A stretch of 64,000 bases of DNA from Acanthosepion esculentum (taxonomy: Eukaryota; Mollusca; Cephalopoda; Sepiida; Sepiidae): positions 10,765,203 through 10,829,202 of the forward strand of contig OZ038480.1 in NCBI GenBank assembly GCA_964036315.1, read 5' to 3'. This document shows positions 21,420-32,471 of the stretch, in pieces; the stretch's first letter is position 1, and every line of letters starts with the position of its first letter. A model generated the notes under the pieces. The model saw only the letters and a program-made list of their open reading frames with translations. It did no database searches and was not told the DNA's origin. The translations under genes and the position numbers were made by a program.

Positions 21420-21965
21420 TATATGCGCTTCAACAACAGCCTCCAGATGACTTCGGAATGTCTTACATCTCTTCTTGATGGTTTCCTTGTTTAATTTGGT
21501 AAATGGTGCCATTATCCTTGCCTTCAGTTCCTCTTTGGAATTACAAAGAGTTTTGATGGTCTCTTGCTCAACTGTACCCCACACATAATGATTAAGGAGG
21601 TTACAGCCTGGGGAGTTAGGTGGCCAGATGTAAGGGGTAATGTGGTTGCAGAAATTATCAAACAGCCATCACTAGGTTCTCCTGCTTGTGTGGCATCCTG
21701 CAGAGTCCTGTTACCAGCCACCCTCTTGCCCCATAGCAGCACTACATCCTCAAGGCACTTGATGTAGGCCTCTGTGTTGAGTTTGAAGCCCTGTAGGAAG
21801 ATGAATGGAGGTATGTTATCATCACTAGTGATCATTCCAAGCACCATGATGTTGACTAGATATTTGGTTTTCGTCACTCTTGGTATATCTTTTGGGGACA
21901 TAGCAAGCCAACAGTTGTGGTTAAAAAAACGTCCACTGCAAAATCCGTGTGGGCTTTTACTGATT
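21420..21965 (-). pseudogene. Mariner/Tc1-superfamily transposase fragment, family M1
   Basis: Minus-strand frames read NIMVLGMITSDDNIPPFIFL, GFKLNTEAYIKCLEDVVLLW, then degenerate, then VTSLIIMCG / MWGTVEQETIKTL and ELKARIMAPFTKLNKETI. This is the catalytic and C-terminal half of a mariner-like transposase. The plus-strand copy at 50728-51310 shares LKLNTE-HIKCLE-VVLPW. It has frameshifts, and its 3' end runs into a short (TA)n at 21405-21424. Confidence 0.75.
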
Positions 21966-22230
21966 CGTCAGTAAAGATGTTTTACAACTCTAATATTTTT
22001 TGGACGGTATTCCAGAAGTGGATGCACAGCGCCCACTGAAGTTAGGGTCTCTTTTTGTAATACAAGCTGTGGCTGTCAAAATGAGCACTACCATTTCAGT
22101 TAAAGAATTGAAGTTCCGACAGGGTATGACAAGCTTACTGCGTAAGGAAAGGTAAACTACAGAGGACACAAAGTGATTCTTGGCCCATTCAATGAAAGTG
22201 CATTAATTTTTTTACTAATTAGAATGAATA

Positions 22231-22302
22231 TATTAATTACAGAATGTCTTTGTAATTAGTACAATTACTAATTAATACAGAATGGACATTCTGTAATTAA
22301 TA
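22231..22302. repeat. Perfect 18-bp inverted repeat
   Basis: TATTAATTACAGAATGTC (22231-22248) and its exact reverse complement (22285-22302) enclose 36 bp that itself contains a smaller AATTAGT..ACTAATT dyad. It could be a tiny MITE or a local palindrome. Confidence 0.85.
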
Positions 22303-23394
22303 CAATTGTTCTTAACTGAATCCTAAAGAGTAAGAAATCACAAAACTCTAAGTTAACCTCAGGTAAGTATTGTGAACTTTAATTACTTCTAATACAATAA
22401 TTATAGTTCAAGATAACTATTGACTACTTTATCGGCAGAAATTCTCTTAAACTTGATATATGTCTAATTATTTAATTTTACATATATCAGTAGTTTCTTA
22501 TGACTGTAGAAGTTTGGAGTGAGGATAAAAGCAAAAAGAACGATAATTTTGAAAATGTAAGTTTCCTTTGGGATTCAAAACTCGATTTGTTAATTTGAAC
22601 AATGAAAAATGTTATGTTAACAAGTACAGAATGTGTGTATATGCAATTAATCATTGGTGATTGTTCAGTTATCTAAATCTTCAGGTAACCAATTATCTCC
22701 TATCGAGAATCGAGGTTAAAAGTTTAGTGGACAGTGTTGAGCAAATCTTCCTGACACCTATTTCCCTACGAAAACAAAACCAGAAAGGAAAGCAAAGAAA
22801 GAAATAGAGAAAGACTATGCCGAGAACTGTCATGCTAAGCCAGTTGAGCTTACTGTGAAATTCTTAGCTGGGTAAAACTAGAATCCCTACTGAGTATTGG
22901 TTAAAGGGGAAGACAAAGAACCTACTATTGTAAAAATATTTTCCAATAGGTGCGAATCATACCCAACGAGCTCTACCCTCCTCTAGAAAAATGTTAATTT
23001 TTATATAAACATCTAATAGCAGTCACCCAGAGAGATACTTTCAGGATAGAAGTAGAGATGAGTCTCGTCGAGAACAGAACCGCGGCTGTCCAACAAACCA
23101 GACAACTGCTGCTGCTGATTGTTAATACGAGGCTGTTTCTCTCCTGAATGAAATTACGATAATTCAGGAAGTTTGGCAACACTTTATTTTTATTTTTTTT
23201 TGTGGTTCTGAAAAGAAACTCATACCAAAGAATTTAATTGTTAATATTTTTTCTTTTTATTTGAAATTTCTCCAAGCATTTTTTATTAACTCATGAACTT
23301 TTAAAAAGATTGTTATTGTAACATCTAGCTGAATGAAAATAAAACTTCAGATTTTCTTTTATCATCATATCTGGCATTGAGACATTTCTTCCTA

Positions 23395-23672
23395 GATCTC
23401 GACATCTGAGGAAACCTTAGACGATATTTATAGACAATCCATTAAGATTTACCACCGCACAATTTTGTTACTTTTAGTAACAAATTGCGATACACGGTGT
23501 ACTTATTCGTTGTGATCCAGCATTCGACATTGAGAGGATCTTTTCAGCCATGAATCAAGGGATAGTTCTGCCTTATACCAGTAAGCAGATTGTAGTTGCT
23601 GAGGTGACAAGATGGTATCCAGAAATGTGACCAAGGCTATATCTGGGACCAGGTTGGCTTAAGGTCACAATA
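23395..23672 (+). repeat. Direct repeat, unit 1 (partner 24064-24355)
   Basis: It shares TTTTGTTACTTTTAGTAACA, ATTGAGAGGATCT, AGTTCTGCCTTAT and CTATATCTGGGACC with the second unit, in the same order. No coding frame was recognised, although the phrase order recalls hAT-like DNA (ATTGAGAGGATCTTTTCAG). Confidence 0.85.
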
Positions 23673-24063
23673 GAGGCACAAAAACATTTTCCAAAATATT
23701 TTAATGTTTATTCATAGATTCTCTTACATGGTATATGGGGGAACTCCTGTCAGGTTAGGCTAACATATCAGCTTTTGCCTTCAACCAGCATAAACTGACT
23801 TTCTCTTACCATCCCCTCTTCATATCTCTACATCAAACCGAATCAATATACCTTTATATTTTCTCAGTAACCCTGATACTGAGATCACCAAAGCTACAAG
23901 GTTTAGTATCCCTATTCCTATTGAAAAACTTACAGGGTCCTATACACAGTGTTTATCACTCATACCGCCTCTTCCTACTTTGAGGTGTTTCAGGTGATAA
24001 ATTTACCTATTCCGTATCCTAGAGGGGAACAGGAGGTTGGATCTGTGGCTAGATATAGAATTA

Positions 24064-24355
24064 AAACAGATTTCGACATCTGTGGAAACATGAGACAACA
24101 TTCGTAGATGATACATTAAAATTTCACATTGTTGCAATTTTGTTACTTTTAGTAACAAATTACGATACACAGTGTACTTAACTCTTTGTGATCAAGCAGA
24201 CCCCACTTCAGCATTGAGAGGATCTCTTAGATCATGGATCAAGGGACAGTTCTGCCTTATGCCAGTAACCAGATTGCAGTTGGTGAAGTCACAAGATGGT
24301 ATTCAGTGACGTGACCAACGCTATATCTGGGACCCGGTCGACTTAGGATCATAAT
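24064..24355 (+). repeat. Direct repeat, unit 2 (partner 23395-23672)
   Basis: Second copy, about 670 bp downstream, with substitutions and a roughly 10-bp insertion (AGACCCCACTTC). Intervening 23673-24063 has no recognised gene. Confidence 0.85.
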
Positions 24356-24361
24356 GGCCAC

Positions 24362-24745
24362 ATCATGTTGAAACATTGGTTCCCATATGATCACCATTGA
24401 GCCTGGTCAGCACCTAGATGGAGGACTGCTTGGGAATACCAGGTGCTGTGCCCTTGGATGTACCGGTGGTGTAATGGATAATGGCTCAGAATTGTTAATT
24501 GAAGAGCCAAGTTCTAATTCCACTTGGGTTCGTTATATTCACTTACATGTAAAGACCCTTGGGAAAGGTATGAATCCACCTTTTCTCCCTCAGCTATGGG
24601 TTAATTAGTAAGACTTGTATCACTAAATCATTATTATTTTTTTTTAAATTTTAACAATCTGAAAATATTTGCTGGCTTTAAATAACCTGCAAAGGGTTGA
24701 TAAGACACAAAAAATGAATAAATCAATCAATATATCAATAGGTGG
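24362..24745 (+). repeat. Composite SINE: 5S rRNA-derived part, tRNA-like part, and tail
   Basis: The stretch 24400-24455 (GAGCCTGGTCAGCACCTAGA, then TGGAGGACTGCTTGGGAATACC, then AGGTGCTG) follows the 3' half of eukaryotic 5S rRNA (GCCTGGTCAGTACTTGGATGG..GGGAATACC..GGTGCTG). Right after it, 24462-24545 has a tRNA-like box A (TGGTGTAATGGATAATGGC) and box B (GGTTCGTTAT). The far end (24676-24710) has the tail phrase TTTAAATAACCTGCAAAGGG and TTGATAAGAC, then an A-rich simple repeat. Polymerase III promotion from such boxes is established for SINEs. The dimer structure is my reading. Confidence 0.75.
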
Positions 24746-24870
24746 CATTACTGTTATTTTATTTTATATATATATATATTTTCTAGACTCAATGAATTAC
24801 TATAATGATTTGCCTAAATCCCAAAAATTCTATTATTTGTATATATATTTTATATATATTATTTTATATA

Positions 24871-25036
24871 CAGTGTAACCCGGATATAAGAGACCTGGAT
24901 TTAAGAGAAACCCGGATATAAGATAGATTTTCTGTGGTCCCAAATTAGAGCCTGTGTTATTAAAACAAAATAGACCAAACCCGGATATAAGAGATATATC
25001 CGGTCCTGACAACTCTCTTATATCCGGGTTACACTG
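24871..25036. mobile_element. pogo/Tigger-type MITE (166 bp)
   Basis: CAGTGTAACCCGGATATAAG at the left and its inverted counterpart ending TTATATCCGGGTTACACTG at the right form 23-bp terminal repeats flanked by TA on both sides (24869-24870, 25037-25038). The internal phrase CCCGGATATAAGA recurs three times. The CAGT..TATAAG ends are typical of pogo-like elements. Confidence 0.92.
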
Positions 25037-25336
25037 TATTATTTAAAAGAATTTTTTATAGAGGAGAGTAGTAGGAGAAAGGAGATCACCTTCCTTACCC
25101 CGATTATTCTTAAGGCTCAATCATAAGAAATAAGTCTTCAAACTCCGTAGGGAAACGTGAACAAAATTTACATTTGTTTACAAGACATTAGCAAGCAAAA
25201 TACAAAATATACAAATAAGATGGCACAAAATTTCCTTTTTGTGCAGTTTTGGTTAAGCATCTTACTTCAAGCGGCCTCCATTCGGATAAGCACTAGCTTT
25301 CATTTCATCAGGTCTTCCCCCGATATGTTAATGAAT

Positions 25337-25660
25337 CCTGGGTAAGATGATAAATTACATCCAGCAGCAAAGCCTATGATCAGAAAGTTTTGAGGATCGT
25401 GGAACCACGCTCCTCAAAACAATATTGCTGGTATTAAAACCTATTTTTACACTTTCATAGTGTTTTGACCCCAGTTTGGGAGTTAACTATTTGCCCATAG
25501 CTGGGACCCTAACAGGTTCTACCACCTCAGATCAGGGTGTACCTGGGAACACCAGCAATTAAGAGGTGGTTCCACGCTCCTCAAAACCTCCTGATCAGAG
25601 GCCTTGCTGCTGGACGTAGTTTAACGTCTTGCCCAGGACGGGGATGTAGTTTATCATCAT
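25337..25660. repeat. Rearranged SINE family S1 (partly inverted)
   Basis: It contains CCTGGGTAAGATGATAAAT and CAGCAAAGCC in plus orientation. A minus-oriented segment follows (CATAGCTGGGACCCTAACAG; TTTTGACCCCAGTTTGGG), then a repeated GGTTCCACGCTCCTCAAAAC. All of these phrases recur at 27630-27900, 41777-42021 and 61800-62095. Confidence 0.7.
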
Positions 25661-25674
25661 ACCTAGGACAGGTC

Positions 25675-26038
25675 GACTGTTCTGATGAGCTTTTTTCCTT
25701 AGTGCTTCAAGTAGATGAATTTAAGCATGCTACTAGATTGGCAACTAGGTCCCACCATTTTACTGTTAAACTAACCCTCACTTCTATTCTGACAGTTTCT
25801 TTTCTTGCATTTCTCACCTGCGGAACTCGATTCTGAATTCTGGCTTCTCTACCACTTACAATCTTCAACAATTTAAATGCAATGTCAATCGCCATCATCT
25901 GTCTTCCTGAACCTCATTCCTTTGTAGTCCTCTCCTTACATCTCCGCATTAAATTCTTCTTATTCTCTTTCACTTCATTGCATCCTAGTGGCATTATCAC
26001 CTTGCTTGGGGTGAAATGATTAAAAATAAAAATTAAAA
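25675..26038 (+). pseudogene. LINE 3' end (relative of the 402-2680 family)
   Basis: One frame reads DELFSLVLQVDEFKHATRLA, then TRSHHFTVK, matching EELLSLVPRPHEFKRPTRLA of the longer LINEs. It then gives a degenerate C-terminus and the 3' UTR phrase CACCTTGCTTGGGGTGAAAT, followed by an A-rich tail to about 26038. The divergence is much greater than between the two long copies, so it is an older insertion or a sister family. Confidence 0.8.
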
Positions 26039-27524
26039 GATAACCAGTTCAAAAATTGAGATTTGGTCTCATAGAATCTTATATAAATTTTTTCAACAGA
26101 ATTTTCATTTACATATTGTATTTTCAACAGATGAAAATCTTTTAGAGAAGTTACAACAATGCAATTCTTTTCAAATATGTTCAAACAATATTGTGGCAGA
26201 CTTCACCACATTAATTAAACTTTAATAAGAAAACAGGACTCACGCAAGAAGAATAACCACAAGACATTGTGCACATAAAATATACGTATACTAACAAGAT
26301 GTACAATATCAAACAACGATGTGAAAGAAAGCATGCATTTAATTAAGAAAGGTTGAATTAATAAAGAGTTGCCTCTCTTTGTTTGCAATTTAAGAGTTCA
26401 GTGAGAGATAATTATTTCGTTTAAAGTTCACTGGATAAATGTTCATGAATGTTTTATATGATTGTTTTTGTGATATTAATGTTGAAAAGTATTGTTGTGT
26501 CAAAAGAAGTTTTTAATGAAGGTGTACAAATTATCATCAGCATGTGGGTGTGCATGGGAGTGAGAAGGTTGGCGCGTGGTTAGAACTGGAGTTCCAACTG
26601 TTGTAGATTCATTTAGCAGTTGAGGTCTCACTAATTGAGATGAGAAAAATCTATAGGCTCCGATTTGTTGCGCGGGAAAAAATATTCTTCACATGCAAAC
26701 GATCTGATTGGTTGGCATCAATCAATCAGCGAGCGAGCTTTGGGGAGACTTAAGGAAGTTCCCTTTGAGCTACTTCTCCCAAAAGTGCACAAATTTGACT
26801 ACTTAAAAAATGAAGCGATTCCAAAATTGTCACATTACTGCAATTTGTAAATTGCCTGTAGAAAATGTATTAGTGATTTATTAGCTAATGATCGTTTGGC
26901 ATTGTACATGTGATTTTGTGTTTGTATGTATATGTTCGTGTGTAAGTAGGTTCGCACAATATCTGTTCATAAACAGTATACTTACTTATTTGAAAGCTGA
27001 AACTGAAAAGGTTTAGTAGATTCACCAAAGTCATTGGGACTTTTAAAAAATTTGTTCTCAAGAGGAACCACAATAATATTGAGATAAATCAAAATCCAAA
27101 TAATTTCAGGAATTTCTTCTTTTTCTTTTAGTTTCTTCTTCTTTTTCTTCTCTTTCTATTTCTTTCTTTCTTTTGCTTCTTACTTCTTTCCTAAGAAACC
27201 ATCTTTTACATTCAGTGGTGACAATTAACATTCTTTCTTATTAGGGCATCTTTCACAAATTTGGCTTATGACTACCAAAATCCTTCCTTCTTTCTTTCTT
27301 CTGATTTTTCCAACCAACTCGACTCCTTATAACACAATAGGATCCAGAATCGAGTCCCAAATTTTAATTTGCATGGAAAGAAATCATCCTCTTCATTGGC
27401 TAAAAAATCCAAAAGTATATCCTTTTTTTTTTAAATTTGAAAACCAAATTTTACCCAATAACAAACTGTTTGCCTTATTTTTCTGGCTTTTGATTGAGCT
27501 ATTCTGTCTTTAGAAGCTCAAAAA
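26039..27524. other. No gene recognised
   Basis: AT-rich. It includes a CTTTCTT-rich pyrimidine tract at about 27115-27200 and an opposing CCAAT-type dyad at 26698-26730 (CTGATTGGTTGG...AATCAATCAG). No exon or element was supported. Confidence 0.4.
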
Positions 27525-27644
27525 AACAAATCTTATATATCAAATTTATTAATTATTTTTTAGTAACCATCTAATACAAATCATATATATCAAATTTATT
27601 AGTTATTTTTTAGTAACCATCTAAAACAAATGGGTGGTAGCACC
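27525..27644. repeat. 60-bp tandem duplication
   Basis: Two units share ATATATCAAATTTATTA and TTATTTTTTAGTAACCATCTAA with only a few substitutions. Confidence 0.9.
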
Positions 27645-27900
27645 TGTTAGGGTCCCAGCTATGGGCAAATAGTTAAACCCTGAACTGGGGTCAAAACAAT
27701 ATGAAAATGTAAAAATAGGTTTTAATACCAGCAATACACTTTTGTAAAAAAATTATTATTAGCAATTAATTTTTGAGGAAAAATTATTACCAGCAATACA
27801 TTTTTGGAATAAAGAAAATATTACCAGTAATAAAAATTTTGTCGGCATTAAATAAACCATTGAGCCATTGAGGTTGATATGCCATAAAACAAACAAAGCC
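27640..27900 (+). repeat. SINE family S1 copy
   Basis: GTTAGGGTCCCAGCTATGGG and AAATAGTTAAACCC are followed by AACTGGGGTCAAAAC, the internal (T)ATTACCAGCAATAC series, and the family tail CATTGAGGTTGATATGCC with TAAAAC. The tail matches 41970-42010 and 33740-33780. Confidence 0.75.
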
Positions 27901-27945
27901 AAACGAAACCAAAATTGCTACCCAAATACACAATTATACACATAT

Positions 27946-27947
27946 GC

Positions 27948-27990
<43 letters not shown>

Positions 27991-28000
27991 GAAGAGACTG

Positions 28001-28055
<55 letters not shown>

Positions 28056-28205
28056 GAAGAGACTGAGATAGATAGATAGATAGATAGATAATGAAGAGAC
28101 TGAGATAGATAGATAGATAGATAATGAAGAGACTGAGATAGATAGATAGATAGATAATGAAGAGACTGAGATAGATAGATAGATAGATAGATAATGAAGA
28201 GACTG

Positions 28206-28240
<35 letters not shown>
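27946..28240. repeat. (GATA)n array with periodic spacer
   Basis: Blocks of GATA are punctuated by ATGAAGAGACTGA, which recurs six times. Open frames reading SIYLSI on the minus strand are a by-product. Confidence 0.97.
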
Positions 28241-28530
28241 AATACAAAATATATTACAGATGAATAATTATATGTACAAATATACAGAAATAATTCTCTC
28301 TCCCTCTCTACACAAACGCACACACAAATAATTATATAATTATTATATACACATACATATATATGTAATTTATTCCTATAAAAAACCCACTGTCATCCAT
28401 ACATAATAATAATATTGTTAGTTAAGAAGCTCATAGACTTGTTTGTATGGAATGTTAAACATTTGAAAAGGATTTTAGAGAGGGAAGAGGAAGAGGTTAA
28501 ATTCTAATTCAACTTTTATTTTACATTTAT
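28235..28530 (+). repeat. Segmental duplication, right flank of GATA array 1 (partner 29765-30085)
   Basis: It shares ATACAGAAATAATTCTCT, CATACATATATATGTAATTT, ATTCCTATAAA and GGAAGAGGAAGAGGTTAAAT with 29765-30085. Left flanks also match: GCTACCCAAATACACAATTA occurs at about 27918 and 28689. A whole unit (flank-GATA array-flank) was therefore duplicated. Confidence 0.92.
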
Positions 28531-28734
28531 TTTCATAAAAATTTTATATATTATTTTATTTATATTTATTTACACACTGTATGTTGGGAATAGAAATCAC
28601 TTGTATGAATGCAAGAAGAATATTATAAAAAGCTTAATTGCAGTGCCTTGTCAGTCTTCTTCAATGAAACCTGTATAAAAGAGAGATTGCTACCCAAATA
28701 CACAATTATACACACATGCAGATAGATAGATAGA

Positions 28735-28950
28735 TAGATTATTAATGTTTTTGCACTAGTTTCTTACGGATGGCTAAAAAAATCAATAATTCTAAAAACA
28801 ACACAACTTCATAAATGAACTTGAAGGAAAAGAAAAAGAACACAAATGAAAAATTGTTAGTGTAAAAGTAAAAAGAACTAGAAATAAACAAAGTAAATTA
28901 AATGGTAAACATTAATGAACAATCAAATAAAATTAGAAATAAACAAAAAA
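28735..28950 (-). repeat. Inverted-repeat arm A around OSTF1 exon 1 (partner 30806-31012)
   Basis: It is the reverse complement of 30806-31012: TTTCTTACGGATGG versus CCATCCGTAAGAAA, and CATAAATGAACTTGAAGGAA versus TTCCTTCAAGTTCATTTATG. It interrupts the duplicated GATA unit. Confidence 0.92.
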
Positions 28951-28956
28951 TTACAG

Positions 28957-28969
28957 ATAGATAGATAGC

Positions 28970-29007
<38 letters not shown>

Positions 29008-29018
29008 TTAAAAGGCTG

Positions 29019-29076
<58 letters not shown>

Positions 29077-29222
29077 TTAAAAGGCTGTAGATAGATAGAT
29101 ACATAGATAGATAGAGAAATAGATAGATAGATATTAAAAGGCTGTAGATAGATAGATACATAGAGAGATAGATAGATAGATAGATATTAAAAGGCTGTAG
29201 ATAGATACATAGATAGATAGAG

Positions 29223-29267
<45 letters not shown>

Positions 29268-29282
29268 TATATTAAAAGGCTG

Positions 29283-29328
<46 letters not shown>

Positions 29329-29345
29329 TAGATATTCAAAGACTG

Positions 29346-29379
<34 letters not shown>

Positions 29380-29427
29380 TTCAAAGGCTGTAGATAGATA
29401 GATAGATAGATAGATATTCAAAGGCTG

Positions 29428-29465
<38 letters not shown>

Positions 29466-29517
29466 TTCAAAGGCTGTAGATAGATAGATAGATAGATAGA
29501 TAGATATTCAAAGGCTG

Positions 29518-29563
<46 letters not shown>

Positions 29564-29574
29564 TTCAAAGGCTG

Positions 29575-29616
<42 letters not shown>

Positions 29617-29660
29617 TTCAAAGGCTGTAGATAGATAGATAGATAGATATTCAAAGGCTG

Positions 29661-29702
<42 letters not shown>

Positions 29703-29713
29703 TTCAAAGACTG

Positions 29714-29769
<56 letters not shown>
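28957..29769. repeat. (GATA)n higher-order minisatellite
   Basis: GATA blocks are separated by a spacer of the form TATTAAAAGGCTGTA (left part) grading into TATTCAAAGGCTGTA (right part), with more than a dozen spacers. A pure (GA)n run lies at about 29287-29324. The change of spacer from left to right suggests expansion of neighbouring units. Confidence 0.97.
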
Positions 29770-30085
29770 AATAAAAATATATATATAAAATAAAAATTAT
29801 ATATCTAATAATTACAGACAGAGGAATATATACAGAAATAATTCTCTATCTCTACACACAAAACACAAGTAATGATATAATTATTATATACACATGTAGA
29901 CATACATATATATGTAATTTATTCCTATAAATCACTGTCATGCATACATCATAACAATAAGTGATATTGTTATTTAAGTAGAAGCTCATAGACATGTTTG
30001 TGTGCAATGTTAACATTTGAAAAAGCATTTTAGAGAGGGAGGAGAAAGGGGAAGAGGAAGAGGTTAAATTCTTATTACGATTTTT
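29765..30085 (+). repeat. Segmental duplication, copy 2 (partner 28235-28530)
   Basis: See 28235-28530. This copy lies immediately upstream of the OSTF1 5' region and ends in GGAAGAGGAAGAGGTTAAAT and a poly-T run (30082-30094). Confidence 0.9.
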
Positions 30086-30094
30086 TTTTTTTTA

Positions 30095-30355
30095 CTTTTG
30101 TCCGGATGAGTGGGAGTGTAAAGTATGTACATCCTCTTTTTTAAAAAAAGAGAAGCTTCTTGCTTCTCTTCAATTTAAATTAGTTCTTACAAATATCTTG
30201 TTATCGGCTCTATCTTGCGTGTTAATTACGAAGGGACTTGAATATAAATTGAAGTGAAGCCGATAAAAGCTTCTTCCGGGTCAAATTAAAGAAGAAAACA
30301 CGCACCTTCGTTGTTTTATTTACTCTTTGGAAATAAAAGAAGAATCACTGAAGAA
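30095..30355 (+). promoter_or_regulatory. OSTF1: OSTF1 5' flank and probable 5' UTR
   Basis: A 261-bp stretch upstream of the OSTF1 ATG holds less simple repeat than its surroundings. It includes an ETS-like CTTCCGGG (about 30272), GATAAAAG as a weak TATA-like site (about 30261), and an adenine-rich leader GAAGAAATG at the start. The transcription start was not located. Confidence 0.4.
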
Positions 30356-30410
30356 ATGTCAGCAACGAAACCTATTCCTCGGAGACCGCCGCCACCTGTT
30401 CCTAAAAGAG
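30356..30410 (+). CDS. OSTF1: OSTF1 exon 1 (start codon, proline-rich N-terminus)
   Basis: Starts at ATG 30356 and encodes MSATKPIPRRPPPPVPKR plus one base of the next codon. It ends AGAG|GTAAGT, a consensus donor. OSTF1 is a cytoplasmic adaptor known in vertebrates for promoting osteoclast formation indirectly. It binds Src and SMN-type partners through SH3 and ankyrin domains. Here the N-terminus is a short basic, proline-rich peptide that could itself be an SH3 ligand. The start is chosen because it is the first ATG joined in frame to the SH3-coding exons and the context (GAAGAAATGT) is acceptable. Untranslated upstream exons cannot be excluded. Confidence 0.9.
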
Positions 30411-30805
30411 GTAAGTTTGTTGCGTAAGAAAGATTTCAAAATATTTCTTTAGTTTAAAAAGTACATTTTTTTAAGAAATTTAAATTTGTCATTGATGTTT
30501 GTTAAAAAAAAATAATATTTATTTGAAATTTCGTATTCACTTTTTTAAAAAAAAACAATAAATAACCCGTTTATTTGGATGTACAATTTCTGAAAACTTG
30601 ATTTTTAAATCTTTTAGCATAAATGTTACTTATTTTTTAAAGTAGTCAAACAATCGTCAAAACGGAAATAAACTTTACTGGAGTATTTTTAAAGTATGGA
30701 TATCTAAAATCGTAACCAGGATTTAGTGTAGTAAACTGTAAAATTATTCAAGGTAAAACTAAAAAGAATTACTTTTTTTTTTACAGTAAGTTTTATCACG
30801 TCATC

Positions 30806-31012
30806 TAGAAATGTTTATTTCTAATTTTATTTAATTGTTCATTTAATGTTTACCATTTAATTGACTTTGTTTATTTCTAGTTCTTTTTACTTTTAACAAT
30901 TTTTCTTTTTCATTTGTTTTCTTTTTCCTTCAAGTTCATTTATGAAGTCGTGTTGTTTTTATTGATTCTTTGAACCATCCGTAAGAAACTATGTGCAAAC
31001 ATTAATAATCGA
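30806..31012 (+). repeat. Inverted-repeat arm B (partner 28735-28950)
   Basis: Reverse complement of arm A with small indels. It lies about 400 bp inside OSTF1 intron 1, so exon 1 sits in the 1.9-kb loop. Confidence 0.92.
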
Positions 31013-32435
31013 AATATGTGACTGTCTTAAACTTTATTTAAAATTTAAGCATTTAATTAAAATATTTATAATTAAAGTAGGTATTGTAAAAAGACTAATT
31101 GTTTGTTTATTTTTTTTTAATTGATCAGATCAGTTACTGATTTTATTTACTTTATTTCCACTTCCAAAACTACACAAACATTGCTTACTTTGAGTTTGCA
31201 TTTATATTTCAGTTTCACGAATAATTTTTGTAAAAGTATTCAATTACAATCTTCATTAATTAACAAAAAAGTACGTATTTCATATTCAGCTGATGAAAAA
31301 CTAGTGTACTGTGTAGTGTACAATATCACTTTGGAACACTTTAAAAATGTATTGTAACTCGTTTTTTTTATAGTTATATTTGATTAGATTTTTCTTTTTC
31401 TTTCTAACAAAAAATATTTTAATTAATTTAATAACTGTATTTTTTCCGATTACAAAGAAAACGAATGAAACTGAAAGTGAATCATCAAAACAAAAGTATT
31501 TTTCATTTTTTAGCCTTGACATTTCTTTTTTTAAAGGTGGTTTGTCTATTTCAGTTTTAATCGCCTGTTTAAAATGCACAGTGTTTGTTTTTTTTATTCA
31601 TCTCTTTTTATTGACTCATAGTCATAATGTTGAATTTTTCACTAAAACAAAACTTTCTTTCTGATGATGAACTGACCAAAATGGCCACGTTTGATTATTT
31701 ATTTAAATGGCATTAATTTCTTTTTCTCCCCTCATTAATCTCTAATTATTTGTGCTTTATTTTTTATTTAGATGTTATCGGATTAAGGTTAAGGTTTAAG
31801 CTGATTTTAGCAACATTCTTCTTCTTAACTCGCATACAAAACAAAACTGTGGGGGAGGGACAGACAACATGACTACTAATTAAATTTTGAAATTAATCAT
31901 TCTTTTCTTTTTTTAGTCAATATGGTTGAAGAAAGTATTATTGTTTTCGTAAGAAAGCAAATCTGCTAAAAAAAAAAAAAAAAAAAAAAGTTTCAAGCAC
32001 TCCCTTCCCGAAATTTCCCATTACGATGTAAAACTCTTCTTAGCCTTGACTTGGTGCGTTTATAAGTTGTTTCTTTTCCACGGGTCGTAATTTTAGTCTC
32101 AGTAGAAACCAATTGATGGCAAGTCATTCACTACCAACGTTCTCTTCGGTATTCTGGCCAGTTTTGAAAACTTCGAAGATTTTTAAAAATGTCTGTTTTT
32201 TTTTAGGCCAACATTCTAAACAGCTAAAATACGTTTCAACCAAAATACAATTTCGCAAATCTAAACAAAATAAACTATATCAGAATGGAAAAAGAATAAA
32301 TAAAGTATGAAAAGGAAAAGTTTAAAAATAATGAAGTGTTCAAGGAAAAGATTTTTTTCAAATGTGGGGGAAGTTAAAAAAAACTGGAAGAAACAGACTT
32401 TTGGTAAATTTGCAGATTTCCGCCAATTTTTAATG

Positions 32436-32471
<36 letters not shown>

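Noticed and set aside
27918..28323. Minus-strand open frames with SIYLSIYL repeats (also 28898-29384)
   Set aside because: They are the six-frame by-product of (GATA)n arrays.
28957..29769. CRISPR array
   Set aside because: The spaced repeats are GATA microsatellite with a constant spacer. In CRISPR the spacers vary and the repeats are constant and non-simple, and no cas genes are present.
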